The notes: generated from the sequence alone by a model not told the origin. 64,000 bases of DNA from Hyphomicrobiales bacterium (GCA_900473045.1 UCKS01000053.1:68124-132123), one strand, 5' to 3'. Shown: positions 53,714-63,529, counted from the stretch's first letter. A program made the numbers and translations.

Positions 53714-54996
53714 CCATCGTTAGCCAGGCAAACGGCAAGCCGACATTGCTGAAAATCAACAACTACTTCTACCGCAGGGGCGGCGCTGAGGCTGTGTTTC
53801 TCGATCACATAGCCATGTTCGAACAGGCCGGCTGGGATGTCGTTCCCTTCGCCATGCAGCATGATTTGAACCCGCCCAGCCCATGGTCCGATTACTTCGT
53901 TTCGGAGATCGAATACGGCCATGAAACCGGCACGCTCAACAAGATCAAGCAGGTCGCGAAAATCATCTACTCCTTCGAGGCGCAGCGCAATATCAAGCGG
54001 CTGATCGAGCGGGTCAATCCAGCGATCGCCCACGCGCATAACGTCTACCATCACCTGTCGCCAGCGATCTTTTCGACGTTGAAATCGGCTGGCATTCCAA
54101 CCGTCATGACCGTTCACGACCTGAAGCTCGCCTGTCCCTCCTACAAGATGCTGCGGGATGCCAAGGTCTGCGAGGACTGCAAGGGGGGCCGCATCCACAA
54201 TGTCCTCGTACATCGCTGCATCAAGGGATCGACCGTGCTCAGCACCGTCGTTCTGGCCGAGACCGCGCTGCATCGCAGCCTTGGCCTGTATCGCAACAAT
54301 CTCGACCGCCTCGTCGTCCCCAGCCGGTTCTACATCGACAAGCTCGTGGAGTGGGGCTGGCCACGCGATAAGATGGTCTACATTCCGAATTTCGTCGATA
54401 TCGACGCCTTCGATACGGGTTGGACCGAGGGCGACTATTTCGCTTTTGCCGGCCGTCTCGCACCTGAAAAGGGGATCGACACCCTGATCCGCGCTGCCGC
54501 CCTGTCGAAGCAGAAGCTGGTGATTGCCGGAACCGGACCGGAGGAAGCCGCGCTGAAAGCGCTGGCGCAGACGCTAGAAGCAGATGTCGTGTTCGCCGGC
54601 TATCTATCCGGAACGGCACTGCATCGGCTGATCGGTGAAGCAAAAGCCCTCGTGCTGCCGTCCGAGTGGTACGAGAATGCGCCGATCAGCGTGCTCGAAG
54701 CCTATGCACTGGAAACGCCGGTCATTGGTGCCAACATTGGCGGCATTCCGGAGATGGTCCTCGACGGCGAAACCGGCTTGTTGGCCATGCCTGGGAATGT
54801 GGAGGATTTGGCAACCGCCCTGACCGCGATGGCTTCACGCAAGCCGCAAGAGCGGCGGGAAAAGGGCCGGAAGGCACGGCAATGGATCGCCGTCGAGTTC
54901 TCCTCGTCCGCTTATCTGCGTCGAACGACCGAACTCTATGCCAGCCTCGGCGCATCTTTGCCGATGGCCACACGCTCGATCGCGCACTCAAATTGA
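53710..54996 (+). CDS. Glycosyltransferase family 4/1 protein
   Basis: A 428-residue GT-B glycosyltransferase. The N-terminal domain begins LLKINNYFYRRGGAEAVFLDH, and the C-terminal nucleotide-sugar domain has FAGRLAPEKGIDTLIRAA (~250) and the E-x7-E motif in YENAPISVLEAYALETPVIG (~320-340). A cysteine cluster (LACPSYKMLRDAKVCEDCKGG, ~140-160) is seen in a subgroup of these enzymes. The start is TTG at 53710, overlapping the deacetylase stop as TTGA; the frame has no nearby ATG at the conserved start. Confidence 0.85.
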   Translation: MTIVSQANGKPTLLKINNYFYRRGGAEAVFLDHIAMFEQAGWDVVPFAMQHDLNPPSPWSDYFVSEIEYGHETGTLNKIKQVAKIIYSFEAQRNIKRLIERVNPAIAHAHNVYHHLSPAIFSTLKSAGIPTVMTVHDLKLACPSYKMLRDAKVCEDCKGGRIHNVLVHRCIKGSTVLSTVVLAETALHRSLGLYRNNLDRLVVPSRFYIDKLVEWGWPRDKMVYIPNFVDIDAFDTGWTEGDYFAFAGRLAPEKGIDTLIRAAALSKQKLVIAGTGPEEAALKALAQTLEADVVFAGYLSGTALHRLIGEAKALVLPSEWYENAPISVLEAYALETPVIGANIGGIPEMVLDGETGLLAMPGNVEDLATALTAMASRKPQERREKGRKARQWIAVEFSSSAYLRRTTELYASLGASLPMATRSIAHSN

Positions 54997-55117
54997 TACA
55001 CTTTCCGAAATCACAACTCATAATTTCATCCGGTCCGTACAATTTTAACGGTTATATTTCCCTCATTTCAGCCCTTCAAAGTTAAACCATATCCCAAGGA
55101 ACCAGGGATTTGGAACG

Positions 55118-56473
55118 ATGGGCCACGAGCCGCGTACTTTCAGAACGGCAGACTCTCAACCTGAACATACAGGTATCGACGGCAGCCTGCGCAATATCCG
55201 TGAAGGCCTGCGAAAAGCGTCTGAGAATGCACCTGCGGAAATACGGTCCATCGCAGTCGTCCCGCTTGCGGAGCGCGTAGCGATCGTGACTGCCCCTCCG
55301 TTGGGCGAAACGTCTCTTTTCCCATCCGCTGAAACACTCAAGAAACCCGCTGCTCGCCCCCGGGTGATGATGCTGGGTAGCCGGGGCATCCCCAGTGTCC
55401 AGGGCGGTGTCGAAAAGCATATCGAGATGATCGGCACCGAACTCGTCAAGATGGGCTGGGACGTCGACGTTATCGGCCGACGCCAATATCTGCCAAGCGC
55501 ATTGGAAACTGTCTGGAACGGTATTCGGGTCATTCCGCTCTGGGCGCCGAAGAGGATGGCCCTGGAGGCTATCGGGCATAGCATCGCCGGCGTCTTCTAT
55601 GCCGCGCGGCAACGGCCCGATGTTCTGCATATCCATGCTGTCGGCCCAGCCTTGGTCGCGCCGCTTGCCCGCCTCTTCGGGCTGAAGGTCATCATCACCC
55701 ATCATGGCTACGACTACGAGCGCCAGAAGTGGGGCCGGTTTGCCAAGCGCATGCTCAAGACGGGCGAGGCATTCGGGATGTACACTTCCAATGGTCGTAT
55801 CGCGATTTCGCAGGAAATCGTTCGCGCCATGCGGGAAACGTATGGCGTTGCCGTCGATTTCGTGCCGAACGGCGTATCGGTACACCCCAAGACCACCTCC
55901 ACTGAAACCCTCAAGAGTTTCGGACTGACCCCACGCCGATACATCGTCATGATGGCCCGCCTTGTTCCCGAAAAGCGCCAGCATGACCTGATCCTTGCTT
56001 TTGCCAAGGCAAACAGGCCGGAAAAACTGGTCATCGTCGGTGGTGCAGATCATGAAACCGAGTATTCGGCTTACGTGAAGGCGCTGGCAGCCGAAACGCC
56101 TTCGGTGGTCATGACGGGTTTCCAGACCGGTGGCGCACTTGCGGAACTGTACAGCAACGCTGCCCTGTTCGTGCTTCCGTCAAGCCATGAAGGCATGCCG
56201 ATCGCGCTTTTGGAAGCCCTCAGTTATGGCCTGCCTGTTCTTGCCAGCGATATCGTCGCCAATCGTGAACTCAAGCTCGCGCCCAACGATTACTTTCCCA
56301 TGGGCGATGTCAATGCGCTGGCTGCGGCTCTCGGGCGCAAACTGTCCAGCCCATTCGATGAGGACGGGACGGACCAGATGACGAGCCAGATCCAGACGGA
56401 CTACAGCTGGAAAAAGATCAGCGAGCGGACGGCGGAGGTGTATCGATCCGTCCTTGGCAGGCGGCCCCGCTGA
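55118..56473 (+). CDS. Glycosyltransferase family 4 protein with N-terminal extension
   Basis: The 451-residue protein has an unusual polar N-terminal region of about 78 residues before the GT-B fold, which starts PRVMMLGSRGIPSVQGGVEKHIEMI. Donor-site motifs are MARLVPEKRQHDLILAFAKA (~290) and SHEGMPIALLEALSYGLPVLASDI (~360-383). The G-G-V-E-K segment is typical of GT4 enzymes that add a first or early sugar in exopolysaccharide units. It begins 121 bases after the preceding gene, the largest gap in the cluster, so an internal promoter is possible. Confidence 0.85.
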   Translation: MGHEPRTFRTADSQPEHTGIDGSLRNIREGLRKASENAPAEIRSIAVVPLAERVAIVTAPPLGETSLFPSAETLKKPAARPRVMMLGSRGIPSVQGGVEKHIEMIGTELVKMGWDVDVIGRRQYLPSALETVWNGIRVIPLWAPKRMALEAIGHSIAGVFYAARQRPDVLHIHAVGPALVAPLARLFGLKVIITHHGYDYERQKWGRFAKRMLKTGEAFGMYTSNGRIAISQEIVRAMRETYGVAVDFVPNGVSVHPKTTSTETLKSFGLTPRRYIVMMARLVPEKRQHDLILAFAKANRPEKLVIVGGADHETEYSAYVKALAAETPSVVMTGFQTGGALAELYSNAALFVLPSSHEGMPIALLEALSYGLPVLASDIVANRELKLAPNDYFPMGDVNALAAALGRKLSSPFDEDGTDQMTSQIQTDYSWKKISERTAEVYRSVLGRRPR

Positions 56474-56524
56474 CGACAGCGATCCATCTCGGCATCAACC
56501 AAATTTCAAATCATCGGCAATATC

Positions 56525-57589
56525 ATGAGCGATGTCACAGTCCTGTCGATCAATGCGCCGGCGGTGCTTCATGCAAACGGAGATGTCATTTTGGGCGTAT
56601 CCATCATCATCAAAACCTTGAATGAAGAAAAGCGCATCGCCGCAACCATCGAAAGCGCGCTTGCAGCGCTGCCCCGAGGCATCGGAGAGGTGATCATCGC
56701 CGATAGCGGCTCCCGGGACCGCACCGTTGAGATCGCCTCCGGCTACCCGGTCACCGTCGTGCAGATCGCACCGCCGGCGCAGGCCAGCTGCGGGATAGGT
56801 CCGCAACTCGGCTTCCAATACTCCACCTTCGATCATGTCTGCCTGCTTGACGGAGACATGATCCTTGACCCGGAATTCCTGCACGAAGCGCTAAGCTTTC
56901 TTGCCGGCAATCCGGATGTCGCCGGCGTCACCGGCCATGTGGAGGAAATGCAGACAGCCAATCTCGAATATGCACGCCGGGTCCAGCGCAACGCACCGGA
57001 GAACCGTATCGGAGACATCGACCGGATGAATGGCGGCGGGCTCTACCGGCGCAGCGCCATCGAGAAGGCCGGTTACATATCCGACCGCAATCTGCATGGC
57101 TACGAGGAGTTCGATCTCGGCGTCCGGCTGCGCAGCCTGGGCTGGCGGCTGCATCGCCTCGACCGGCGCTTCGTCAGCCATTTCGGACATACGGCGAACT
57201 CGTACCGGCTGCTGATGCGGCGCTGGAACAGCAAGTATCTCTACGGTACCGGCGAATTGTTGCGCGCATCGGTCGGCAAGCCCTATTTTGGCCGGCTGAT
57301 CGCTGAATTGCCGGAGCTGAAACTGTGGGCAGCCGTCTATTGCTGGTGGGCTGCGTCGATCGTCATCCTGGTCACGGCCCCGGGTTTGCTTACAGGTCTG
57401 GCAATGGTGATTGCGCTGGCCGCCGCCATCGTCCTCCTGATCAGCATCAAGAAGGGCGGTTTTGCCATGGGCCTCTACACGGTCGTCGCCTGGTGCTTTC
57501 ACGCCGCCGCCGTGCCGGTCGGCTTTTTCCGCCGCCGCCTGCCGCCGCAGTCCTGGATCGAAAGCCGGACGATCGGAGCGGCCCAATGA
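56525..57589 (+). CDS. Glycosyltransferase family 2 protein with C-terminal membrane helices
   Basis: A 354-residue GT-A enzyme. The start of the fold is VSIIIKTLNEEKRIAATIESAL (~22-43), the donor region has IADSGSRDRTVEIA and the DGDMILDPEF stretch carries the DxD-like metal motif (~117-126). MNGGGLYRRSAIEKAG and a late ExFDLGVRLRSLGW region follow. Two or three hydrophobic helices near residues 270-330 anchor it to the membrane. Its stop overlaps the ATG of the exported glycosidase-like gene. Confidence 0.87.
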   Translation: MSDVTVLSINAPAVLHANGDVILGVSIIIKTLNEEKRIAATIESALAALPRGIGEVIIADSGSRDRTVEIASGYPVTVVQIAPPAQASCGIGPQLGFQYSTFDHVCLLDGDMILDPEFLHEALSFLAGNPDVAGVTGHVEEMQTANLEYARRVQRNAPENRIGDIDRMNGGGLYRRSAIEKAGYISDRNLHGYEEFDLGVRLRSLGWRLHRLDRRFVSHFGHTANSYRLLMRRWNSKYLYGTGELLRASVGKPYFGRLIAELPELKLWAAVYCWWAASIVILVTAPGLLTGLAMVIALAAAIVLLISIKKGGFAMGLYTVVAWCFHAAAVPVGFFRRRLPPQSWIESRTIGAAQ

Positions 57590-59748
57590 AGCATTGGCGC
57601 CGCTGGGCGCTCGCTGCCTTGCTGGCAGTTCCATCGCCGGTCTTCGCGTCCAACGAATGGCTGCCGGTGCGCGAAACCTCGATGGTCCTCGGCAACCAGA
57701 GCCCGCTCGACTTCTCTTCCATCCTGCCCAATCCCCCCATTGACGACGGCAGCCAGCTTCTGACCGGAAAACAGGGCAGTTTTGTCCGCGCCAGCGCGCC
57801 GGACAAACCCGTAAAGCTGCTCTGCGCATCGCTGGCCTGGAGCCCGGCATCCGGCGGTTTTCCCAACCATGCCGATGCCGATCTCTATGCGGCGCAATTG
57901 GCCAAACATGGCTACAACATCGCCCGGCTGCATTTTGTCGATGCCAGCCTGATGTTTGGCCGCAACCGTGATTTCGATTTCGATCCCGAAACTCTTGACC
58001 GCGTCCACTACCTACTGGCTGCGCTGAAGCGCAATGGCATCTACTGGATCATGGACGGCCTTTCCTCCTGGCGCGGCGCCTATGGCGGTTATGACGACCG
58101 CTGGGAGCCCTCAAGCGATCTCAAGCTTGCCCTTTATTTCGACGGCAAGGCCTTCGACCACTGGCTGGAATTCCAACGCCGCTTCCTGACAATGGTCAAT
58201 CCCTATACCGGCACCGCACCGATCACCGACAGCGCGCTGGCGCTGGTCATTCTCGTCAACGAGAACAATATCGAGTTCGATAGCATTGTGCGGGAGCGCG
58301 AGGGCAGACCCCATTACGATGACCGATTGAAACTCCCCTTCAATGCCTGGCTAAAACAGCGCTATCGCTCGACCGAAGCACTTTCGAAAGCATGGCCAGA
58401 CCTGAAATCAGACGAACGGCTGGAAGACGCATCGATCGAGTTGCCCAAATCCCGTTACGAGGATTCGCCCCGTCTCAAAGACCTGCAGGCTTTGTTCGTA
58501 TCCGTTGAAACCGGAACCACCGCCCGGATGACCGACGCGCTGCGCAGCCTTGGTTACAGAGGTGAGATCAGCAATTTCAACAACTGGCCAACACTCCAGA
58601 CGACACTGAGCCGCGAAGCTCTGGCCGTCATCACGATGAATACCTATCAGGACTGGGTTGGCAGCTATTCACCCGGCGCCACCATGACGCAGAAAAGCTC
58701 GATCGATGACGGCGCCGGCTACATGCGCCTGATCGCCGCCGCCCGCTGGCTCGGCAAGCCTTTCGTCGTCAGCGAATACGATCATCTCTTCTGGAACCGG
58801 TATCGCTACGAGGCCGGGCTGGCGATGCCGGCCTATGCGGCGCAGCAGGGCTGGGACGTACTCTGCCGCCACGCGCATGGCCCGATCGTCCTGAAATACG
58901 GTGAGCCCTACCCCCACAAGAAGGGGATGCTTCCTTATGCCATCGCACTCGACCCGGTGGCGCGGGCCGGCGAGACACTGGCAGCCCTGCTGTTCCGGCG
59001 CGGCGACGTATCAGCATCGAAACTGACCTTTCCATTCCTTGTGCGGGGTACGGATGATCTCACCGACGATATGCAGGCGCGGGAACCCGAACAGCTCACC
59101 GAGCTTGGCCTTGTCGGTGCTATCGGCATGACGAATGCGGCAGCGGGCAGCCTGAGCGTCGGCCAGCCGCGATCGTCCGTCGATCCCCAGGTCATCCTCG
59201 ATGCAGCCAAGGCTGCCGGACTTTTGACGAAGGGCAACCAGACCGACCTGAAGACCGGCCTTTATGAAAGCGATACCGGCGAACTGCTGCTCGACCGCTT
59301 GCGCGGCCAATTGCGGGTTTCCACGCCAAAGACCGAAGCGGTGGCTTTTTCGACGCTGCGGCAGCCCGTCAACCTGGGCAGCGTCCGCGTCGAGGCGTCG
59401 GACGGTAACGGGCTACTGGCTGTCTCCGTGCTCGACGATGCCGACAGCATTGCGCAAAGCCGCCGGCTTCTCGTCATCTACGCCACAGACGCCCACAATA
59501 CCGGCATGACGTTCAGCGATGACGAGGAAAAGGTGATCGCCGATTTCGGCCGCCTGCCGGTTTTGATCCGCAAGGGCTATGTCGACCTGTCGCTGACGCT
59601 TGCCAAGGGCGACTGGCGGTTGACGCCGGTCACCCTGAACGGCGTCGCCTCGACGGAAGCCGGCCAGGTGATATCCCCCACCGGCTTCCGGCTTTCCAAT
59701 GACGCAGCGTCAGGCCCGACGACGTTCTTTCTTCTCGAAAGAGACTGA
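57586..59748 (+). CDS. Exported glycoside hydrolase-like protein (clan GH-A type)
   Basis: The 720-residue protein has a signal peptide (RRWALAALLAVPSPVFA, cleavage after about residue 22). The TIM-barrel part includes HGYNIARLHFVDASLMFG (~105-122), the acid/base candidate Glu226 in VNENNIEF and the nucleophile candidate Glu397 in FVVSEYDHLFW, spaced as in GH5/GH42-like enzymes. A C-terminal beta domain follows from about 520. It probably trims or remodels the polysaccharide in the periplasm or outside. The ATG at 57586 overlaps the GT2 stop; the open frame upstream is a shadow. Confidence 0.8.
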   Translation: MKHWRRWALAALLAVPSPVFASNEWLPVRETSMVLGNQSPLDFSSILPNPPIDDGSQLLTGKQGSFVRASAPDKPVKLLCASLAWSPASGGFPNHADADLYAAQLAKHGYNIARLHFVDASLMFGRNRDFDFDPETLDRVHYLLAALKRNGIYWIMDGLSSWRGAYGGYDDRWEPSSDLKLALYFDGKAFDHWLEFQRRFLTMVNPYTGTAPITDSALALVILVNENNIEFDSIVREREGRPHYDDRLKLPFNAWLKQRYRSTEALSKAWPDLKSDERLEDASIELPKSRYEDSPRLKDLQALFVSVETGTTARMTDALRSLGYRGEISNFNNWPTLQTTLSREALAVITMNTYQDWVGSYSPGATMTQKSSIDDGAGYMRLIAAARWLGKPFVVSEYDHLFWNRYRYEAGLAMPAYAAQQGWDVLCRHAHGPIVLKYGEPYPHKKGMLPYAIALDPVARAGETLAALLFRRGDVSASKLTFPFLVRGTDDLTDDMQAREPEQLTELGLVGAIGMTNAAAGSLSVGQPRSSVDPQVILDAAKAAGLLTKGNQTDLKTGLYESDTGELLLDRLRGQLRVSTPKTEAVAFSTLRQPVNLGSVRVEASDGNGLLAVSVLDDADSIAQSRRLLVIYATDAHNTGMTFSDDEEKVIADFGRLPVLIRKGYVDLSLTLAKGDWRLTPVTLNGVASTEAGQVISPTGFRLSNDAASGPTTFFLLERD

Positions 59749-59760
59749 CGTGGAAGCCAA

Positions 59761-61383
59761 TCAGCTCCGCAGGCCCGGTGCCTCATGGCCGGTGCGCGCC
59801 ACATATTCCGTGTAGCCGCCGCCATATTCATGGATACCATCCGGGGTCAATTCCAGAACCCGGTTGGACAATGCGCCGAGGAAATGCCGGTCGTGGGAGA
59901 CGAACAGCATGGTGCCTTCGTATTCGGACAGCGCCTTGATGAGCATTTTCTTGGTGTCGAGGTCCAGATGGTTGGTCGGCTCGTCGAGCACCAGCAGGTT
60001 GGGCGGGTCGAACAGCATGATCGCCATGACCAGCCGCGCCTTCTCGCCCCCCGATAGTACGCGGCAGCGCTTTTCAACGTCGTCGCCGGAAAAGCCGAAA
60101 CAGCCGGCGAGCGCCCGGAGCGGACCTTGCCCGGCGCGCGGAAATTCGTGTTCCAGCGTTTCGAATACGGTGCGCTCGCCATCGAGCAGATCCATCGCGT
60201 GCTGGGCGAAGTACCCCATCTTGACGCTGGCGCCGAGCGCCACCGTTCCCTGGTCCGGATCCGTCGATCCCGTCACCAGCTTCAGAAGCGTGGATTTTCC
60301 CGCACCGTTGATGCCCATGATGCACCAGCGCTCCTTGCGGCGGACCATGAAGTCCAGCCCTTCGTAGATGCTGCGGCTGCCGTAGCTTTTATGAACATTC
60401 TTCAGGTTGATGACGTCTTCGCCCGAGCGCGGCGCCGGCAGGAATTCAAACGCAACGACCTGGCGGCGTTTCGGCGGCTCGACGCGCTCGATCTTGTCGA
60501 GCTTCTTCACCCGGCTCTGCACCTGGGCCGCATGTGAAGCACGCGCCTTGAAGCGCTCGATGAACTTGATTTCCTTGGCCAGCATCGCCTGCTGCCGCTC
60601 GAACTGGGCGAGCTGGTGCTTTTCGTTCAGAGCCCGCTGCTGTTCGTAAAATTCGTAGTCACCGGAATAGGTGGTCAAACCGCCGCCGTCGATCTCGATC
60701 AGCTTGGTGACGATGCGGTTCATGAACTCGCGGTCATGCGAGGTCATCAGAAGGGCGCCCTCGTAATTCTTGAGGAATTCCTCCAGCCAGATCAGACTTT
60801 CCAGATCCAGATGGTTGCTCGGTTCGTCAAGCAGCATGACGTCGGGGCGCATCAACAGAATGCGGGCAAGGGCCACGCGCATCTTCCAGCCACCCGACAG
60901 CTTGCCGACATCGCCGTCCATCATTTCCTGGGTGAAGCTCAAACCCGACAGCACTTCGCGAGCGCGGCCATCGAGCGCATAGCCGTCCAGCTCCTCGTAG
61001 CGTGCCTGTACCTCGCCGTAGCGTTCGATGATGGCATCCATCTCGTCCAGCCGGTCGGGATCGACCATGGCGGTTTCGAGTTCGCGCAATTCGGCGGCAA
61101 CGATGCTGACCGGACCGGCGCCGTCCATCACTTCCGCAACAGCGCTACGGCCCTCCATCTCGCCGACATCCTGGTTGAAATAGCCGATGGTGACGCCCTT
61201 CTCGACGGCCACCTGCCCCTCGTCGGGCTGCTCCTCACCGGTGATCATCCGGAAGACGGTAGTCTTGCCGGCGCCGTTTGGACCAACAAGGCCTATCTTC
61301 TCGCCCTTGTTGAGCGCGGCGGATGCCTCGATGAAGAGAATGCGATGGCTCAGCTGCTTGCTGATATTTTCGATACGGATCAT
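59761..61383 (-). CDS. ABC-F family ATPase (Uup/YbiT/YheS-like)
   Basis: A 540-residue soluble protein with two ABC domains and no membrane part. Domain 1 has Walker A GPNGAGKTT (~39-47) and LSGGWKMRVALARIL; domain 2 has GINGAGKST (~350) and LSGGEKARLVMAIML; both have a Walker B with DEPSNHLDLE or DEPTNHLDLD. A charged linker near residues 245-310 (HQLAQFERQQAMLAKEIKFIERF) is the P-site tRNA interaction motif of ABC-F proteins, which act on stalled or hibernating ribosomes. The ATG at 61383 is chosen over an upstream in-frame ATG by family alignment. Confidence 0.9.
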   Translation of the reverse strand: MIRIENISKQLSHRILFIEASAALNKGEKIGLVGPNGAGKTTVFRMITGEEQPDEGQVAVEKGVTIGYFNQDVGEMEGRSAVAEVMDGAGPVSIVAAELRELETAMVDPDRLDEMDAIIERYGEVQARYEELDGYALDGRAREVLSGLSFTQEMMDGDVGKLSGGWKMRVALARILLMRPDVMLLDEPSNHLDLESLIWLEEFLKNYEGALLMTSHDREFMNRIVTKLIEIDGGGLTTYSGDYEFYEQQRALNEKHQLAQFERQQAMLAKEIKFIERFKARASHAAQVQSRVKKLDKIERVEPPKRRQVVAFEFLPAPRSGEDVINLKNVHKSYGSRSIYEGLDFMVRRKERWCIMGINGAGKSTLLKLVTGSTDPDQGTVALGASVKMGYFAQHAMDLLDGERTVFETLEHEFPRAGQGPLRALAGCFGFSGDDVEKRCRVLSGGEKARLVMAIMLFDPPNLLVLDEPTNHLDLDTKKMLIKALSEYEGTMLFVSHDRHFLGALSNRVLELTPDGIHEYGGGYTEYVARTGHEAPGLRS

Positions 61384-61561
61384 GTGTGCGGCGCCCAAGA
61401 ATGTTGCGGCGCCCTTATGCCACGTGTTTTAGGGAATGTCGCAGGTTTTCGACAGGACCGGACACGGCTTTTTGGAAGATCTTTTTCTTGCAAATGCCTT
61501 CACGGCGCGGCGCGTGAAGGCTACAGAAGACCGCCCCGACGTCGATGGAATGGAGTGAGCC

Positions 61562-62794
61562 ATGACCGATACCGTTACCGACCGTTTCCTGCGCTACGTC
61601 GTGATCGACACCCAGTCGGACGCCAAATCGGCGACCCAGCCCTCCACCGAGAAGCAAAAGAACCTTGGCCGCCTGCTGGTCGAGGAACTGCTGGCGATCG
61701 GGATTTCCGACGCGCATCTCGACGAGCACGGCTATATCTACGCGACCATTCCGTCGAATGTCGACAAGCCGGTGCCGGTGATCTGCTTCTGCTCGCACAT
61801 GGACACGGCTCCCGATTTCACCGGCACCAACGTCAAGCCGCAGCTGATCCGCAACTATGCTGGCGGTGACATCCAGCTTTCCGGCGATCCGCAGCAGATC
61901 ATCCGTGTTGCCGACCATCCGGCCCTGCGCGACCAGATCGGCAACGACATCATCACCACCGACGGCACCACACTGCTCGGCGCCGATGACAAGGCCGGCC
62001 TCGCCGAGATCATGACGGCAGCGCAATTCCTGATCGACAATCCGGACATCAAGCACGGGACTATCAAGATCCTCTTCACGGTGGACGAGGAAATCGGCCG
62101 CGGCGTCGACAAGATCGATCTGACGAAACTGGGCGCCACGTTCGCCTATACGATGGACGGCGAAACCGCCGGGCATATCGAGGATGAGACATTCTCGGCC
62201 GATGGCGTCGAGATTACCATCCAGGGCGTTGCCATCCATCCGGGCTTTGCCAGGGGCAGGATGGAAAATGCCATCAAGATCGCCGGCGCGATCATCGACA
62301 GGCTGCCAAAACATGTGGCGCCCGAGACCACTGAAGGCAGGGATGGCTTCATTCATCCGACCGGCCTGACCGGCGCGATGGACAAGGCAACGATCAGCCT
62401 GATCGTCCGCGACTTCAACGACGAGGGGCTTGCCAGCAAGGAAGCGATGATCGAGGCGATCATCAAGGACGTCATGCCCGATTATCCGGGCTCCACCTAC
62501 ACGTTCGAGGTCAAGCAGCAGTATCGCAACATGAAGGCGATCCTCGATCGTCATCCCGAAATTGTCGATAACGCGGTGGAGGCGATCCGGCGGGCGGGCA
62601 TGGAGCCGGTGCGCGGCAGCATTCGCGGCGGCACCGATGGTTCGCGCCTGTCGTTCATGGGCCTGCCCTGCCCCAACATCTTCGCCGGCGGCCATGCGTT
62701 TCATTCACCACTCGAGTGGGTGAGCCCTCAGGACATGGAAAAGGCGGTCAAGACAATCGTCGAGCTGGCAAAGATCTGGGAAGAGCGTAGCTAA
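61562..62794 (+). CDS. pepT: Peptidase T (tripeptide aminopeptidase)
   Basis: A 410-residue M20B metallopeptidase that releases N-terminal residues from tripeptides in the cytoplasm. Zinc and catalytic motifs are present: CSHMDTAPDFTG (~79-90), LGADDKAG (~139-146), FTVDEEIGRGVDK (~173-185), TMDGETAGH and the late RGGTDGSRLSFMG plus GGHAFHSPLEWV. It is of standard length and stands alone, divergent from the ABC-F gene. Confidence 0.93.
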   Translation: MTDTVTDRFLRYVVIDTQSDAKSATQPSTEKQKNLGRLLVEELLAIGISDAHLDEHGYIYATIPSNVDKPVPVICFCSHMDTAPDFTGTNVKPQLIRNYAGGDIQLSGDPQQIIRVADHPALRDQIGNDIITTDGTTLLGADDKAGLAEIMTAAQFLIDNPDIKHGTIKILFTVDEEIGRGVDKIDLTKLGATFAYTMDGETAGHIEDETFSADGVEITIQGVAIHPGFARGRMENAIKIAGAIIDRLPKHVAPETTEGRDGFIHPTGLTGAMDKATISLIVRDFNDEGLASKEAMIEAIIKDVMPDYPGSTYTFEVKQQYRNMKAILDRHPEIVDNAVEAIRRAGMEPVRGSIRGGTDGSRLSFMGLPCPNIFAGGHAFHSPLEWVSPQDMEKAVKTIVELAKIWEERS

Positions 62795-62884
62795 TCTTGG
62801 GGCAGCTAACCTTGGAGGGGCACAATCAGCCCTTCCATCTGGCCACCGTTTTGATATGACCCGCCTCTTATCAAAGGAACGAAG

Positions 62885-63139
62885 ATGGCTGCGCGAGACC
62901 GTTATTCACGGAAATTGGAATGTTCCCACTGTGGCAATACAGGCTTTGCCGAGGTTTCGGAGGAAGATACGCCCAGCCGCAAGACGCGGGGATTTGAGAT
63001 CGACGCCCTGCCGAGCGGATTCGAAACCGAATTTGCCTCAAGCAATCCGCGCAAGCATGTGATCCGTTGCCGCTGCGGTCACAAGTTCAAATTCGAGCAG
63101 ACCACCGCTTACGCGCCGGGCGGAGAACCGAGGGCTTAA
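62885..63139 (+). CDS. Small zinc-ribbon-like hypothetical protein
   Basis: An 84-residue protein with Cys-x2-Cys at residues 13-16 (LECSHCGNTG) and Cys-x-Cys near residue 62 (RCRCGHKF), which could bind one zinc ion as a ribbon. The rest is polar. The ATG at 62885 has AAAGGAACG eight bases upstream. Function unknown; it is not obviously part of an operon. Confidence 0.65.
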   Translation: MAARDRYSRKLECSHCGNTGFAEVSEEDTPSRKTRGFEIDALPSGFETEFASSNPRKHVIRCRCGHKFKFEQTTAYAPGGEPRA

Positions 63140-63235
63140 GGCATCCGTCCAAGCCGCTGGAAACAACAGGCGGGGGGCCGGCCCTTCCATGCGAATGCAT
63201 TCGAAGGTATCGCCGGCGCCCCTGGATGAACGTTC

Positions 63236-63529
63236 TTACTTGTTGGCCATCAGCCACATCTTGCCGGCCAACGTGATCCCACGCGGATCCACAGTGACGT
63301 CATGGTCAAGATGGCTGCGTTCCAGAAAACCGAGCTCTTCGAGTTCGTTGAGCGTGGTCGTCGTCAGGAAGCGGATCTTCTGCGGACGCTCCTTGAAGCG
63401 GTCGGTCTTGGCATAGGTGACGGTCGCATTTTCGTGCGTCCATTTTTTCGCCGGCTGCGGGAAGAGGTTTCCTTCCTTGGCGAGTTTCAGTCCCCGGATC
63501 TGAACCGGCGTCAATTCAAGCGAAATCAT
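63236..63529 (-). CDS. Hypothetical 97-residue protein
   Basis: The product begins MISLELTPVQIRGLKLAKEGNLFPQPAKKW and ends with ITLAGKMWLMANK. A basic middle (AKTDRFKERPQKIRFLTTTTLNELEELGFLE) resembles a winged-helix-like fold in which a helix and hairpin follow, but no family is certain. AAGGACAG precedes the ATG at 63529. The frame stays open upstream without conserved features, so the shorter form is preferred. Confidence 0.6.
   Translation of the reverse strand: MISLELTPVQIRGLKLAKEGNLFPQPAKKWTHENATVTYAKTDRFKERPQKIRFLTTTTLNELEELGFLERSHLDHDVTVDPRGITLAGKMWLMANK

Noticed and set aside
61496-61521. GCCTTCACG/CGTGAAGGC hairpin between the ABC-F gene and pepT
   Set aside because: It has a 9 bp stem without a T run and lies between divergent genes, where no terminator is expected; probably part of the pepT leader or chance.
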